Assembly (NCBI RefSeq): GCF_000582785.1
Contig: NZ_HG931175.1
Span: forward strand, 744,066 to 808,065
Origin: Candidatus Blastococcus massiliensis AP3
GTDB lineage: Bacteria > Actinomycetota > Actinomycetes > Mycobacteriales > Geodermatophilaceae
Direction of reading: 5' to 3'
Length of the DNA: 64,000 bases
This document shows, one piece after another, positions 24,185 through 31,528 of this stretch. How positions within the stretch are numbered: position 1 is the stretch's first letter; each line of letters starts with the position of its first letter. The translations under genes were made by a program, and so were the position numbers. The notes under the pieces are model-generated. The model was not told where the DNA came from, made no database searches, and worked only from the letters and a program-made list of their open reading frames with translations.

Positions 24185-25159
24185 TCAGCTGTTGACGCCG
24201 ACCGCTTCCTTGGCCAGCGAGGCGAGCTGGGTCTGCAGGGCGCTCACGACGCCGGCCCGGTTCTTGTGGGCCTCCTCGTAGGCGATGACCACGCGGATGT
24301 CGCGGGGCTCCTTGAGACCCTTGGCGGCCTTGACCGCCTCGTTCACCGACAGCGAGTCGTAGTTCTTCACCGGCAGCTCGTCGGAGCTCACGTCGCCGAG
24401 CTCCTCGCGGGCGGACCGGGCAGCCTTGGCGGCGTCCTGGTTGCCCTCGCGTCCGGCGACCTGCTCCGCGCGGCGCAGCGTGGCGCTGCGGCCGGCGGTG
24501 AGGGTCTCGCGCACGGCGTCGCCGAGCGCGGCGGCGCGGTCGGTCACCGCGGAGAACCGGTCGGAGGTCTCCTCACCGGCGTGCTTGACGGTGTCGACGG
24601 CGTTGTTCACCGTGTTGGCCCAGAAGCGGACGGGGGCGTTGACCGCGCGGGCCACGCCACCGGCGACCTTCTGCACCGGGGTGGGCACGAGGGCGACGGG
24701 GCCGCCCATGGCCTCCTCGGCGAGGACGACGGTGAGCCACTCGACGGTCGCCTTGTGCGCCTCGATCAGCTTCTCGGCGAGCTTGCGGACGTCGGCCTTG
24801 CCGGCCTGGTCGGCGAGCACCTTCACGTAGGTGGCGCGGTCGAGCAGCTGGTGCTCGAGCTGCAGGTCGGTGAACAGCGCCTCCTCGAACGGCGCGGCCT
24901 GCTCGAAGGTCGCCTTCAGCGTGGCCGACAGGCGACCGACGGCCGGGGTGACGACGTCGGGCACGCCACCGAGCGCACGCAGCTGGTCGGTGATCTCCAG
25001 CGTCCGCGCGGCGGCGTTGTCGGCGTTCTGGGTCAGCTCGCGGCGCACGGCGTCGGTGCGGGCCTGCGAGATGCGGGTGCGTGCGACCTGCTCCTCGGTC
25101 TGCGTGAGCAGGACCAGCGCACGCAGCTGGTTGATGAGCTTGGCGTTGGTGTCGCTCAT
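24185..25159 (-). CDS. ferritin-like-domain protein, unknown function
   Basis: The ATG at 25159 gives 324 residues; longer starts upstream read through non-protein sequence. Residues ~1-150 form long amphipathic helices (LINQLRALVLLTQTEEQVAR, LQLEHQLLDRATYVKVLADQ) as in the ferritin-like four-helix bundle, though the metal ligands are not obvious. The C-terminal ~45 residues (YDSLSVNEAVKAAKGLKEP, VVIAYEEAHKNRAGVVSALQ) form a separate conserved helical domain seen in several actinobacterial proteins, possibly associated with lipid or envelope. The ferritin-like label is fold-level only. It is a monocistronic gene. Confidence 0.65.
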   Translation of the reverse strand: MSDTNAKLINQLRALVLLTQTEEQVARTRISQARTDAVRRELTQNADNAAARTLEITDQLRALGGVPDVVTPAVGRLSATLKATFEQAAPFEEALFTDLQLEHQLLDRATYVKVLADQAGKADVRKLAEKLIEAHKATVEWLTVVLAEEAMGGPVALVPTPVQKVAGGVARAVNAPVRFWANTVNNAVDTVKHAGEETSDRFSAVTDRAAALGDAVRETLTAGRSATLRRAEQVAGREGNQDAAKAARSAREELGDVSSDELPVKNYDSLSVNEAVKAAKGLKEPRDIRVVIAYEEAHKNRAGVVSALQTQLASLAKEAVGVNS

Positions 25160-25459
25160 TGCGGGTAACTCCAGACTTGTCGTCGGCCCCGGTGCAGGGA
25201 CCCGGCCGAGCTTGCGGGCCGGGGGCAGCGGGGTCTTTCTGCTGACGTCCTCGTGCATGCCCCGATCGGGGTAAGTGCTAACTCCTGCAAGCAGATTGCT
25301 AGCAGTGAGACGGGTCACGCGGCCACTTCCGGACCCACGCGGTGCGGAATTCCGCGGATTCCGCCTCCCCTCTAGCGTGTCGACGCGCAAGCGCTCTGGA
25401 TGCCCCGGCAGGTCGGGGAGCATCCCCGCGACCGGTCACCCCCTGCGACGGGAGCTCCC
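25160..25459. other. 300-bp intergenic region between divergent genes
   Basis: It separates the ferritin-like gene from the MMPL gene and must carry both promoters. It contains the perfect 12-bp palindrome CCCCGATCGGGG (25260-25271) and AT-richer stretches near 25271-25310 (GTGCTAACTCC, TTGCTAGCAGTGAG). No convincing coding frame was seen. Confidence 0.5.
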
Positions 25460-27694
25460 ATGTTCGAGGCCCTCGGGCGGCTGATGTACCGCCGCCGCCG
25501 CTGGGTCGTCGCGGTGTCGCTCGTCTTCGTCGTGTTCGCCGGGGTCTGGGGCAGCGGGGTCTGGGGCAGCGGGGTCTTCGGCGCGATGACCGGCGGCGGC
25601 TTCGAGGACCCGGACAGCGAGAGCTCGCGGGCCGCCGAGATCGCCACCCGCGACCTGGGCCGCGGCGGGACCGACGTCGTCGTCCTCTACTCCAGCGACG
25701 ACCTGACGGTGGACGACCCGGCCTACGCCGGGGCCGTGCAGCAGAGCCTGGCCGGGCTCCCCGACGACGTCGTCGAGGAGGTGGTCAGCTTCTTCGGCAC
25801 GGGCGTCCCAGCCCTGGTCAGCGAGGACCGCAGCGCGACGTACGCCGTCCTCACGCTGGCCGGCGACGAGGACCGGCGCACCGAGGGGCTCGAGCGGGTC
25901 GAGGCGTCGCTGGCCGCACAGGACCTGGGCCCGGTCGAGACGCGGCTCGGCGGCGGCACGACGATCAACCGGGACATCAACGAGCAGGTCAGCTCCGACA
26001 TCGCGCGTGCCGAGATGATCTCGCTGCCGATCCTCGCCGTGCTGCTGCTGATCATCTTCGGCAGCGTCGCGGCCGCCGGGCTGCCGCTGGCCATCGGTGT
26101 GGTGGCGATCCTCGGCTCGTTCGCCGCGCTGCGCGGGTTCGCAGAGGTCACCGACGTGTCGATCTTCGCGGTCAACGTCGTCACGATCACCGGGCTGGGT
26201 CTGGCCATCGACTACGGCCTGTTCATGGTCAGCCGGTTCCGCGAGGAGATCCGCCGCCAGCCCGACACCGAGGCGGCGCTGGCCCGCACCATGGCCACGG
26301 CGGGCCGGACGGTCGCCGTCTCCGGGGTCACCGTCGCGGTCTCGCTCGCCGGGCTGCTGATCTTCCCGCAGGTCTTCCTGCGCTCGATGGGCTTCGGCGG
26401 CACCAGCGCCGTCCTCATCGCGATGCTCGCGGCGCTCACCCTGCTGCCCGCCCTGCTGGCGATGCTCGGCCCGAAGGTCGACGCCCTGTCGGTGCGGCCG
26501 TGGCTGCGCCGGGTGTTCCGCCGTGCCCCGAGGGCCGACCTGGCCATGTCGGCCCCCGGGGAACGGGGCGCGTGGGCGCGGATCGCGCACAGCGTGATGC
26601 GCCGTCCGGTCGTCTACGCCGTGGCGGTCACGGCGCTGCTGGTGTTCCTGGCCCTGCCGTTCCTGCGCATCCAGTTCGGGGGCGTCGACGAGCGGGCGCT
26701 GCCCGAGGGCACCGAGAGTCGGGTGGTCACCGAGACCATCCGGGCGGACTTCCCACCGAACCCGGACGGCCCGATGGACGCCGTCGTCCTGCTCGGGGAC
26801 CCGGTGGACTCCCCCGCGGGCAGTTCCGCGCTGCAGGCCTACGTCGACTCGGTCGCCGGGCTGCCCGGCGTCGAGGGGGCCACCGTCGTCGACGCAGCCG
26901 GCAGCACGGCGCGGGTGGACATCGCCTACGCGGGCGAGCCGCTGTCGACCGAGGCCCGCGACCTGGTCGGTGAGCTCCGCGGCCTCTCCCCGCCCGACGG
27001 CGGCCAGGTGCTGATCGGTGGGTTCACGGCCGAGCTGGAGGACCTGCTCGACAGCCTGGCGTCGCTGCTGCCGTGGATGGCGGCGTTCGTGATCGCGACG
27101 ACGTTCGTGCTGCTCTTCCTGGCGTTCGGATCGATCGTGCTGCCGATCAAGGCGCTGCTGATGAACGTGCTCTCGCTCGGGGCGTCGTTCGGCGCCCTGG
27201 TGTGGATCTTCCAGGAGGGCAACCTGTCGGGGTTCCTCGACTTCACGCCGACGGGGTTCATCGAGGCGACGCAGCCGATCCTGGTGCTGGCGATCATCTT
27301 CGGGCTGTCGACGGACTACGAGGTCTTCCTCATGTCCCGGATCCGCGAGCAGTACGACCTCACCGGGGACAACACGGGAGCGGTCGCCGCGGGGCTGCAG
27401 CGCACCGGCGGGATCATCACCAGCGCGGCGCTGCTGCTGCTCGTGGTGATCGGCGCGTTCTCGTTCTCGGGGATCACCTTCATCAAGATGATCGGCGTCG
27501 CGATGTTCATCGCGATCGTGGTCGACGCGACCATCGTCCGCATCCTGCTCGTGCCGGCGACGATGCGGCTGCTCGGGCGGGCGAACTGGTACGCCCCCGG
27601 GCCGCTGCGCAGGCTCTACGCGCGGTACGGCATCCGGGAGTCCGACGGCGAGGCCCCGGACCCGGCCGGGCGCGAGCTCACCCCGGCCCGGTGA
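25460..27694 (+). CDS. MMPL family (RND-type) membrane transporter
   Basis: The ATG at 25460 has GGGAGC upstream; an ATG at 25400 adds 20 unlikely residues. The 744-residue protein shows the MMPL layout twice: helix 1, a large extracytoplasmic loop, five helices, then a repeat. ITGLGLAIDYGLFMVSRFREE and FGLSTDYEVFLMSRIREQYD carry the Asp-Tyr pairs that conduct protons in MmpL3-like transporters. It probably exports lipids or hydrophobic compounds. No lipid synthesis genes are adjacent, so the substrate is open. A 15-bp tandem duplication lies just after helix 1. Confidence 0.9.
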   Translation: MFEALGRLMYRRRRWVVAVSLVFVVFAGVWGSGVWGSGVFGAMTGGGFEDPDSESSRAAEIATRDLGRGGTDVVVLYSSDDLTVDDPAYAGAVQQSLAGLPDDVVEEVVSFFGTGVPALVSEDRSATYAVLTLAGDEDRRTEGLERVEASLAAQDLGPVETRLGGGTTINRDINEQVSSDIARAEMISLPILAVLLLIIFGSVAAAGLPLAIGVVAILGSFAALRGFAEVTDVSIFAVNVVTITGLGLAIDYGLFMVSRFREEIRRQPDTEAALARTMATAGRTVAVSGVTVAVSLAGLLIFPQVFLRSMGFGGTSAVLIAMLAALTLLPALLAMLGPKVDALSVRPWLRRVFRRAPRADLAMSAPGERGAWARIAHSVMRRPVVYAVAVTALLVFLALPFLRIQFGGVDERALPEGTESRVVTETIRADFPPNPDGPMDAVVLLGDPVDSPAGSSALQAYVDSVAGLPGVEGATVVDAAGSTARVDIAYAGEPLSTEARDLVGELRGLSPPDGGQVLIGGFTAELEDLLDSLASLLPWMAAFVIATTFVLLFLAFGSIVLPIKALLMNVLSLGASFGALVWIFQEGNLSGFLDFTPTGFIEATQPILVLAIIFGLSTDYEVFLMSRIREQYDLTGDNTGAVAAGLQRTGGIITSAALLLLVVIGAFSFSGITFIKMIGVAMFIAIVVDATIVRILLVPATMRLLGRANWYAPGPLRRLYARYGIRESDGEAPDPAGRELTPAR
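25541..25570 (+). repeat. 15-bp tandem duplication inside the MMPL gene
   Basis: GGGGTCTGGGGCAGC occurs twice without a gap and keeps the frame, giving GVWGSGVWGSGVF at the end of the first membrane helix. It may be a recent slippage product. Confidence 0.8.
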
Positions 27695-27695
27695 T

Positions 27696-27735
27696 CCGCT
27701 CCGGGCGCCTCCTCTCGCGGAGGCGCCCGGAGCGG
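27696..27735. terminator. bidirectional terminator hairpin
   Basis: A perfect 17-bp stem (27696-27712 with 27719-27735) and a 6-base loop fill exactly the gap between the convergent stops of the MMPL gene and the zinc-ribbon gene. It should terminate both transcripts. Confidence 0.85.
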
Positions 27736-27945
27736 TCAGCCGACGCGGGTGGGCAGCAGCTCCTCGCGACGCGGCGCGCGCGGCGTCACGTCGAACCGGA
27801 GCACCGGCTGCGTGTCGTCGTCCAAGAGGTGCTGCGGGGCGAGCCGAACCCGGCGGGCGGGCAGCGGCGACGGCGGCATGAGCTTGCCGCAGCCCACGCA
27901 GTAGCGGCCCCGCTGCTCGACGGCGTTGCAGTGCGTGCAGGTCAT
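27736..27945 (-). CDS. small zinc-ribbon protein
   Basis: This 69-residue protein begins MTCTHCNAVEQRGRYCVGCG, with Cys3, Cys6, Cys16 and Cys19 forming a treble-clef or zinc-ribbon site. The rest is basic then acidic with no recognisable domain. Its ATG has GGAGG 8 bases upstream. It may be a regulatory or adaptor protein; the role is unknown. It is convergent with the MMPL gene, sharing a terminator. Confidence 0.72.
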   Translation of the reverse strand: MTCTHCNAVEQRGRYCVGCGKLMPPSPLPARRVRLAPQHLLDDDTQPVLRFDVTPRAPRREELLPTRVG

Positions 27946-28086
27946 GGCGCCTCCTCGGTCGACGGTGGTGCTCGGTCGGGTCGGACCCTGACAGGCCGGC
28001 CGCGGGGAACCGGCCGGTTCCGGCGCGATGGGACGACCTGTAACAGGACCGTCACCTGGACGGCGGGGCGCCGGAACGCTTCGCCG

Positions 28087-28551
28087 TCAGGCTTCGCCGA
28101 GGACGTCGAGCAGCCGGTCGAGGAGCGGCACCTGGCCGCGGACGAGCTTGGTCCGGGCCTCGTCGACCCCGAACCAGGCGGCGCGGTCGATCTCGGGGAA
28201 CTGCTGGATGCGGCCCGAGCGCGGCGGCCACTCGAGGTCGAAGGTGTTGCTGACGCACGCGTCGGCGTCCAGGTCGCCCTCGGCCGCCCACACGGTGAGC
28301 ACCTTCCCGGACGCGCGGAGCTGCCCGAGCGGCACGAGGTCGGGCGCGGGCACCGGGAAGCCAGTCTCCTCCTCGAACTCCCGGTGCGCGACGGCCAGCG
28401 GCTCCTCGTCCGGGCCGTGCTCGCCCTTGGGGATCGACCAGGCGCCGTCGTCCTTGCGCGCCCAGAACGGACCGCCCATGTGACCGATCAGCACCTCCCG
28501 GCCGGCGGGGCCGAGGCGGTGCAGCAGGATCCCGGCGCTGGTTCTCGGCAC
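28087..28551 (-). CDS. NUDIX hydrolase
   Basis: The GTG at 28551 gives 154 residues. The NUDIX box is complete (G-x5-E-x7-R-E-x-x-E-E-x-G-x), in the segment from GEHGPDEEP to REFEEETGF. VPRTSAGILLHRLG at the N-terminus and FWARKDDGAWSIPKGEHGPD match bacterial diadenosine-polyphosphate or mutT-like NUDIX proteins. It hydrolyses a nucleoside diphosphate linked to another group; the substrate is not predictable. It follows the first DUF4234 gene on the same strand by 17 bp. Confidence 0.9.
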   Translation of the reverse strand: MPRTSAGILLHRLGPAGREVLIGHMGGPFWARKDDGAWSIPKGEHGPDEEPLAVAHREFEEETGFPVPAPDLVPLGQLRASGKVLTVWAAEGDLDADACVSNTFDLEWPPRSGRIQQFPEIDRAAWFGVDEARTKLVRGQVPLLDRLLDVLGEA

Positions 28552-28568
28552 CGGGCGATCCTGCCCCG

Positions 28569-29141
28569 TCAGATCAGGCTGGTCTGGGTGACCCCTTGGC
28601 TCTCCCAGTAGCTGTTGAGCGCGTTGTTGGTCTTCACGAACCAGATGAAGGGGCCGACGAGGATGAAGATGCCGGGGAACACCCACAGCCCGGTGAGCGC
28701 GCTCACCGGCGGGGCCTGCCCACGGCGCTCGTAGAGCTTGCCGACCTCGTTGCTGAGCAGGAACGGGCTGACCAGCCCGAACACCACCGCGATGACCAGG
28801 GCGACGATCCCGCCGAGGCCCTCGCCGGTGTGCCGCTTCATCTCCTCGTGCGTCTGGAAGTAGTAGATGAGGCCCCAGATCCCGAAGGTGATGAGGAACA
28901 GGAGGATCGTCATCCCGGTGGGGCGCCGCTTGCCCAGCGCGCCGCTGGGCGCCGCGTACTGCGACCACGCCGGCGGGGCGGGCATGGCCTGCCCGTAACC
29001 GGGCGGCGGGGGCGGGGGCGCGCCGTACGGCTGCGGCTGCTCGGCTCCCTGTCCTGCATCCGGGGACGGCGGCGGCGGGGCCGGGGCCGGGAACTGCGTG
29101 GTCGGCGTCGGCGTCGTGGACTCGTGCTCGGGCGTGGACAT
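28569..29141 (-). CDS. DUF4234 membrane protein
   Basis: The ATG at 29141 has GAGGAG upstream; the frame upstream of it is poor. The 190-residue protein has a proline/glutamine-rich disordered N-terminus of ~80 residues, then RRPTGMTILLFLITFGIWG, YYFQTHEEMKRHTGEGLGG and three more hydrophobic segments, ending WFVKTNNALNSYWESQG. This is the DUF4234 pattern. A paralogue lies immediately upstream (29314-29812), so the pair arose by tandem duplication. The function is unknown. Confidence 0.82.
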   Translation of the reverse strand: MSTPEHESTTPTPTTQFPAPAPPPPSPDAGQGAEQPQPYGAPPPPPPGYGQAMPAPPAWSQYAAPSGALGKRRPTGMTILLFLITFGIWGLIYYFQTHEEMKRHTGEGLGGIVALVIAVVFGLVSPFLLSNEVGKLYERRGQAPPVSALTGLWVFPGIFILVGPFIWFVKTNNALNSYWESQGVTQTSLI

Positions 29142-29220
29142 TCCGGCTCCTCGCGGCGGGATCACAGAGCCGCATCGTGGCACCGGCCGGAGTCCCGTGG
29201 GGCCTTCCGGAGCGCGGCCC

Positions 29221-29256
29221 GGGACGCGGACCGGAACGCGGACCGGAACGCGGACC
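29221..29256 (+). repeat. 12-bp tandem repeat, three units
   Basis: GGGACGCGGACC is followed by two copies of GGAACGCGGACC in the gap between the two DUF4234 genes. It lies next to a strong hairpin and has no coding role. Confidence 0.8.
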
Positions 29257-29289
29257 GGCCGCGCCGTCGCGGTGCGACGACGCGGCCGG
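29255..29289 (-). terminator. terminator-like hairpin after the second DUF4234 gene
   Basis: CCGGCCGCG and CGCGGCCGG pair, then a single mismatch, then CGTCGC/GCGACG with a 3-base loop, giving 15 bp. It lies 25-60 bases downstream of the 29314 stop on the minus strand. Confidence 0.65.
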
Positions 29290-29313
29290 TCGAGGGTCTC
29301 GCTGGAGAGCGGC

Positions 29314-29812
29314 TCAGCCCTGAGCGCCCTGGCTCCGCCAGTAGGCGTTGAGCGCGCCGTTGGTCTTCACGAACCAGACGATGGGTCCGACGATGATCAG
29401 GATGCCCGGGATGTACCAGAGGCCGGTCATCGCGCTGACCGGCTTCTCCTGGCCGCGGCGCTCGTAGAGGCCACCGACCTCGTGGCTGAGCAGGAAGGGC
29501 GAGGCGAAGCCGACGAAGATGGCCAGCACCAGCGCGAGGACGCCCCCGATGCCCTCGCCGCTGTGCTTCTTCATCTCCTCGTGGGTCGCGTAGTAGTAGT
29601 ACAGCGAGTAGAAGCCCAGGGTGACGATCAGCAGCAGGATGGCGACGCCGGTCGAGCGCACCTTGCCGACGGGGCCCTGCGGCTGGGCGTACTGCGCGTG
29701 CGCGGGGGGCGCTCGGCATGGGCGGCGGGGCCGGGTAGCCGAAGTCCGGCGTCTGCGCGGTGGTCTCGGACTGCCCGTAGTCGGGGGTCGGGTGACTGGC
29801 TGGCGTGGTCAT
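29314..29812 (-). pseudogene. second DUF4234 membrane protein gene, frameshifted in a C6 run
   Basis: The ATG at 29812 starts MTTPASHPTPDYGQSETTAQ and a Pro-rich linker, as in the paralogue. At the G6 run 29704-29709 (C6 on the coding strand) the frame is lost. Removing one C joins PPPMPSAP to AHAQYAQPQGPVGKVRSTG and the intact membrane part (GVAILLLIVTLGFYSLYYYY, THEEMKKHSGEGIGG, WFVKTNGALNAYWRSQG). As written, only a 115-residue form from an internal GTG (29661) could be made. It is either a real frameshift or a homopolymer error. Confidence 0.75.
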
Positions 29813-29919
29813 GCGCCCGCTTCCTCTGGTCGATGGCCGGCGGTTCCGGCTCCGCGCGGAACCTAGGGGACGCGCACCTGCTGCACCAGCACCCGGCGCC
29901 CGGCACGGGCGCGCCGCGG

Positions 29920-30714
29920 TCAGCGCCCGCGCCACTCCGGGCGGCGCTTCTCCAGGTAGGCCGCGATGCCCTCGGCCCGGTCCTCGCTGAGGTAGGGGTT
30001 CGGCCCGACGTCCAGGCGCAACGCCTGCCACAGCGGGAGCTCCACACCCTTGACCGCGGTCTCCTTCATGCGGCGCACGCTGATCGGGGCGTTCCCGGCG
30101 ATCCGCTCCGCGAGCTCGAGCGCCGTGGGCAGCACCGCCTCCTGCTCGACGATCCGGTTCAGCAGCCCCCAGCGGGCGGCCTCCTCGGCGCTCACGTAGT
30201 CGCCGGTCAGCAGCATCTCCATCGCGATGCCCATGGGGATGCGCTTGGGCAGGACGACGGAGCCGAAGTTGGCGCCCATGCCGATCGTGGCCTCGGGCAG
30301 GCCGAGCTTGATGCCGGGTGCGCCGATGCGGATGTCGCAGGCGAGGGCCAGCTCGAAACCACCGGCGACCGCGTGCCCCTGCAGGGCGGCGACGATGGGC
30401 ACCGGCGTCTCGGTGACCACCTCGAACACCGAGCGGCCAGGGCGGTTCATCGGCGGCCGGAAGCGCTCGCCGCGCTCGTCCTTCTCGCGGATCTCCTTGA
30501 GGTCGAAGCCGGCGCAGAAGGCGGGTCCGTTGCCGGTGAGCACGATGGCGCGCACCGTGCCGCCCTCCCCCGCGTCGAGCAGTTGGTCGACCAGGTCGGC
30601 CTGCAGTTCGGAGGAGAGCGCGTTGCGCCGCTCGGGACGGTCGAGGGTGAGCACGCGCAGGTGCCCGCGGTTCTCGACGATGAGTCCGGACTCGTACCGC
30701 TGCGGTTCGCTCAC
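29920..30714 (-). CDS. enoyl-CoA hydratase/isomerase family protein
   Basis: I chose the GTG at 30714 (MSEPQRYESGLIVENRG); the ATG at 30813 would read across the repeat hairpin. The 264-residue crotonase has oxyanion-hole segments PAFCAGFDLKEIR and ALQGHAVAGGFELALACD, and PEATIGMGANFGSVVLPK with the second catalytic Glu position. It probably hydrates or isomerises acyl-CoA in fatty-acid or amino-acid degradation. It is isolated from other acyl-CoA genes here, so the pathway is open. Confidence 0.88.
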   Translation of the reverse strand: MSEPQRYESGLIVENRGHLRVLTLDRPERRNALSSELQADLVDQLLDAGEGGTVRAIVLTGNGPAFCAGFDLKEIREKDERGERFRPPMNRPGRSVFEVVTETPVPIVAALQGHAVAGGFELALACDIRIGAPGIKLGLPEATIGMGANFGSVVLPKRIPMGIAMEMLLTGDYVSAEEAARWGLLNRIVEQEAVLPTALELAERIAGNAPISVRRMKETAVKGVELPLWQALRLDVGPNPYLSEDRAEGIAAYLEKRRPEWRGR

Positions 30715-30764
30715 GGCACGTTCGTACCGTGCCCGGTCGCTGTCAGCACGACCGGCCTCTCCAT

Positions 30765-30830
30765 CCGACGAGATCTGCACACTCGCCGCCATCAGCTCCC
30801 TGATGAGGGCCACTGTGCAGATCTCGTCGG
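30765..30830. repeat. long hairpin repeat, copy A
   Basis: Outer arms of 17 bp pair perfectly (CCGACGAGATCTGCACA with its complement at the 3' end). An inner CATCAG/CTGATG stem sits inside. The arms share CGAGATCTGCACACTCGCC with copy B at 39532-39589. It lies downstream of the DUF1707 gene stop and before the crotonase start. Confidence 0.85.
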
Positions 30831-30853
30831 GGGGCGGGGCGACCCGCGACCGG

Positions 30854-31312
30854 TCAACTCGCGTTGTTGCGGACGTGCATGGTGATCGTCGTCCCGATGC
30901 CCAGCAGCACGCCCGGGACGGCCAGCCACATCGGCCAGAAGTGGACCGGGTCGGACACCCCGAGACTGACCAGCAGCCACACCGTGACGTTGACCGCCAC
31001 CACGCTCGCCCAGACCGTCCAGAGGATCTTCAGCGCCAGCGGGAAGCCGGCCGGACGCCGGGCCACCGAGCGACCTGCCGCACGGGCCGCGACCGCCGCC
31101 GTCGACACCGAGTAGGCCGGTACGGACGACGTCGGCGGCAGGTCGGTGAACAACCGGTCCAGGTCCCCGTAGGTGACCGCCGCGTACGCGTCGGCCAGCC
31201 GCCGGTCGTACTCGAGCAGATCGAGACGACCCTCGTCGTGGGCCGCTCGCAGCCGGTCCGCGGCCGCGGCGCGGTCACGGTCGGCGACGCGGAGCTCGGG
31301 CGAGTGGGTCAT
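30854..31312 (-). CDS. DUF1707 domain membrane protein
   Basis: This 152-residue protein begins with the DUF1707 pattern LRVADRDRAAAADRLRAAHD, then GRLDLLEYDRRLADAYAAVT and YGDLDRLFTDLP. It is followed by two hydrophobic segments (LKILWTVWASVVAVNVTVWL and MWLAVPGVLLGIGTTITM). Such proteins are widespread in Actinobacteria, sometimes as regulatory or SHOCT-like membrane proteins. Copy A of the hairpin repeat follows its stop and probably terminates the transcript. Confidence 0.9.
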   Translation of the reverse strand: MTHSPELRVADRDRAAAADRLRAAHDEGRLDLLEYDRRLADAYAAVTYGDLDRLFTDLPPTSSVPAYSVSTAAVAARAAGRSVARRPAGFPLALKILWTVWASVVAVNVTVWLLVSLGVSDPVHFWPMWLAVPGVLLGIGTTITMHVRNNAS

Positions 31313-31528
31313 GCCACCTCCGGCCGTCAGGAGTCACCAGCTTCCCACCCGCCCCGGCGATCCGGAACCGACCGGCGTCGCGCGAGTCGGCAGAAAGGGC
31401 GTCGTCCCTGACCGTCCAGCGGCACCCGACCTGTGATCCCTGGCGGCATCCCGGCGCAGGTGTCACATCCGCCCCACCCGTCGGGGAGCATGAGGGAACC
31501 GCTCCGGCCCAACGGGTAGACAGGTGGC

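Noticed and set aside
25271-25310. CIRCE-like halves GTGCTAA and TTGCTAGCAGTGAG
   Set aside because: The halves are in the wrong order and spacing for CIRCE, and no heat-shock gene is near.
30714-30813. Longer start of the enoyl-CoA hydratase at ATG 30813
   Set aside because: The extension would read through the hairpin repeat and lacks crotonase similarity; GTG 30714 fits the family start.
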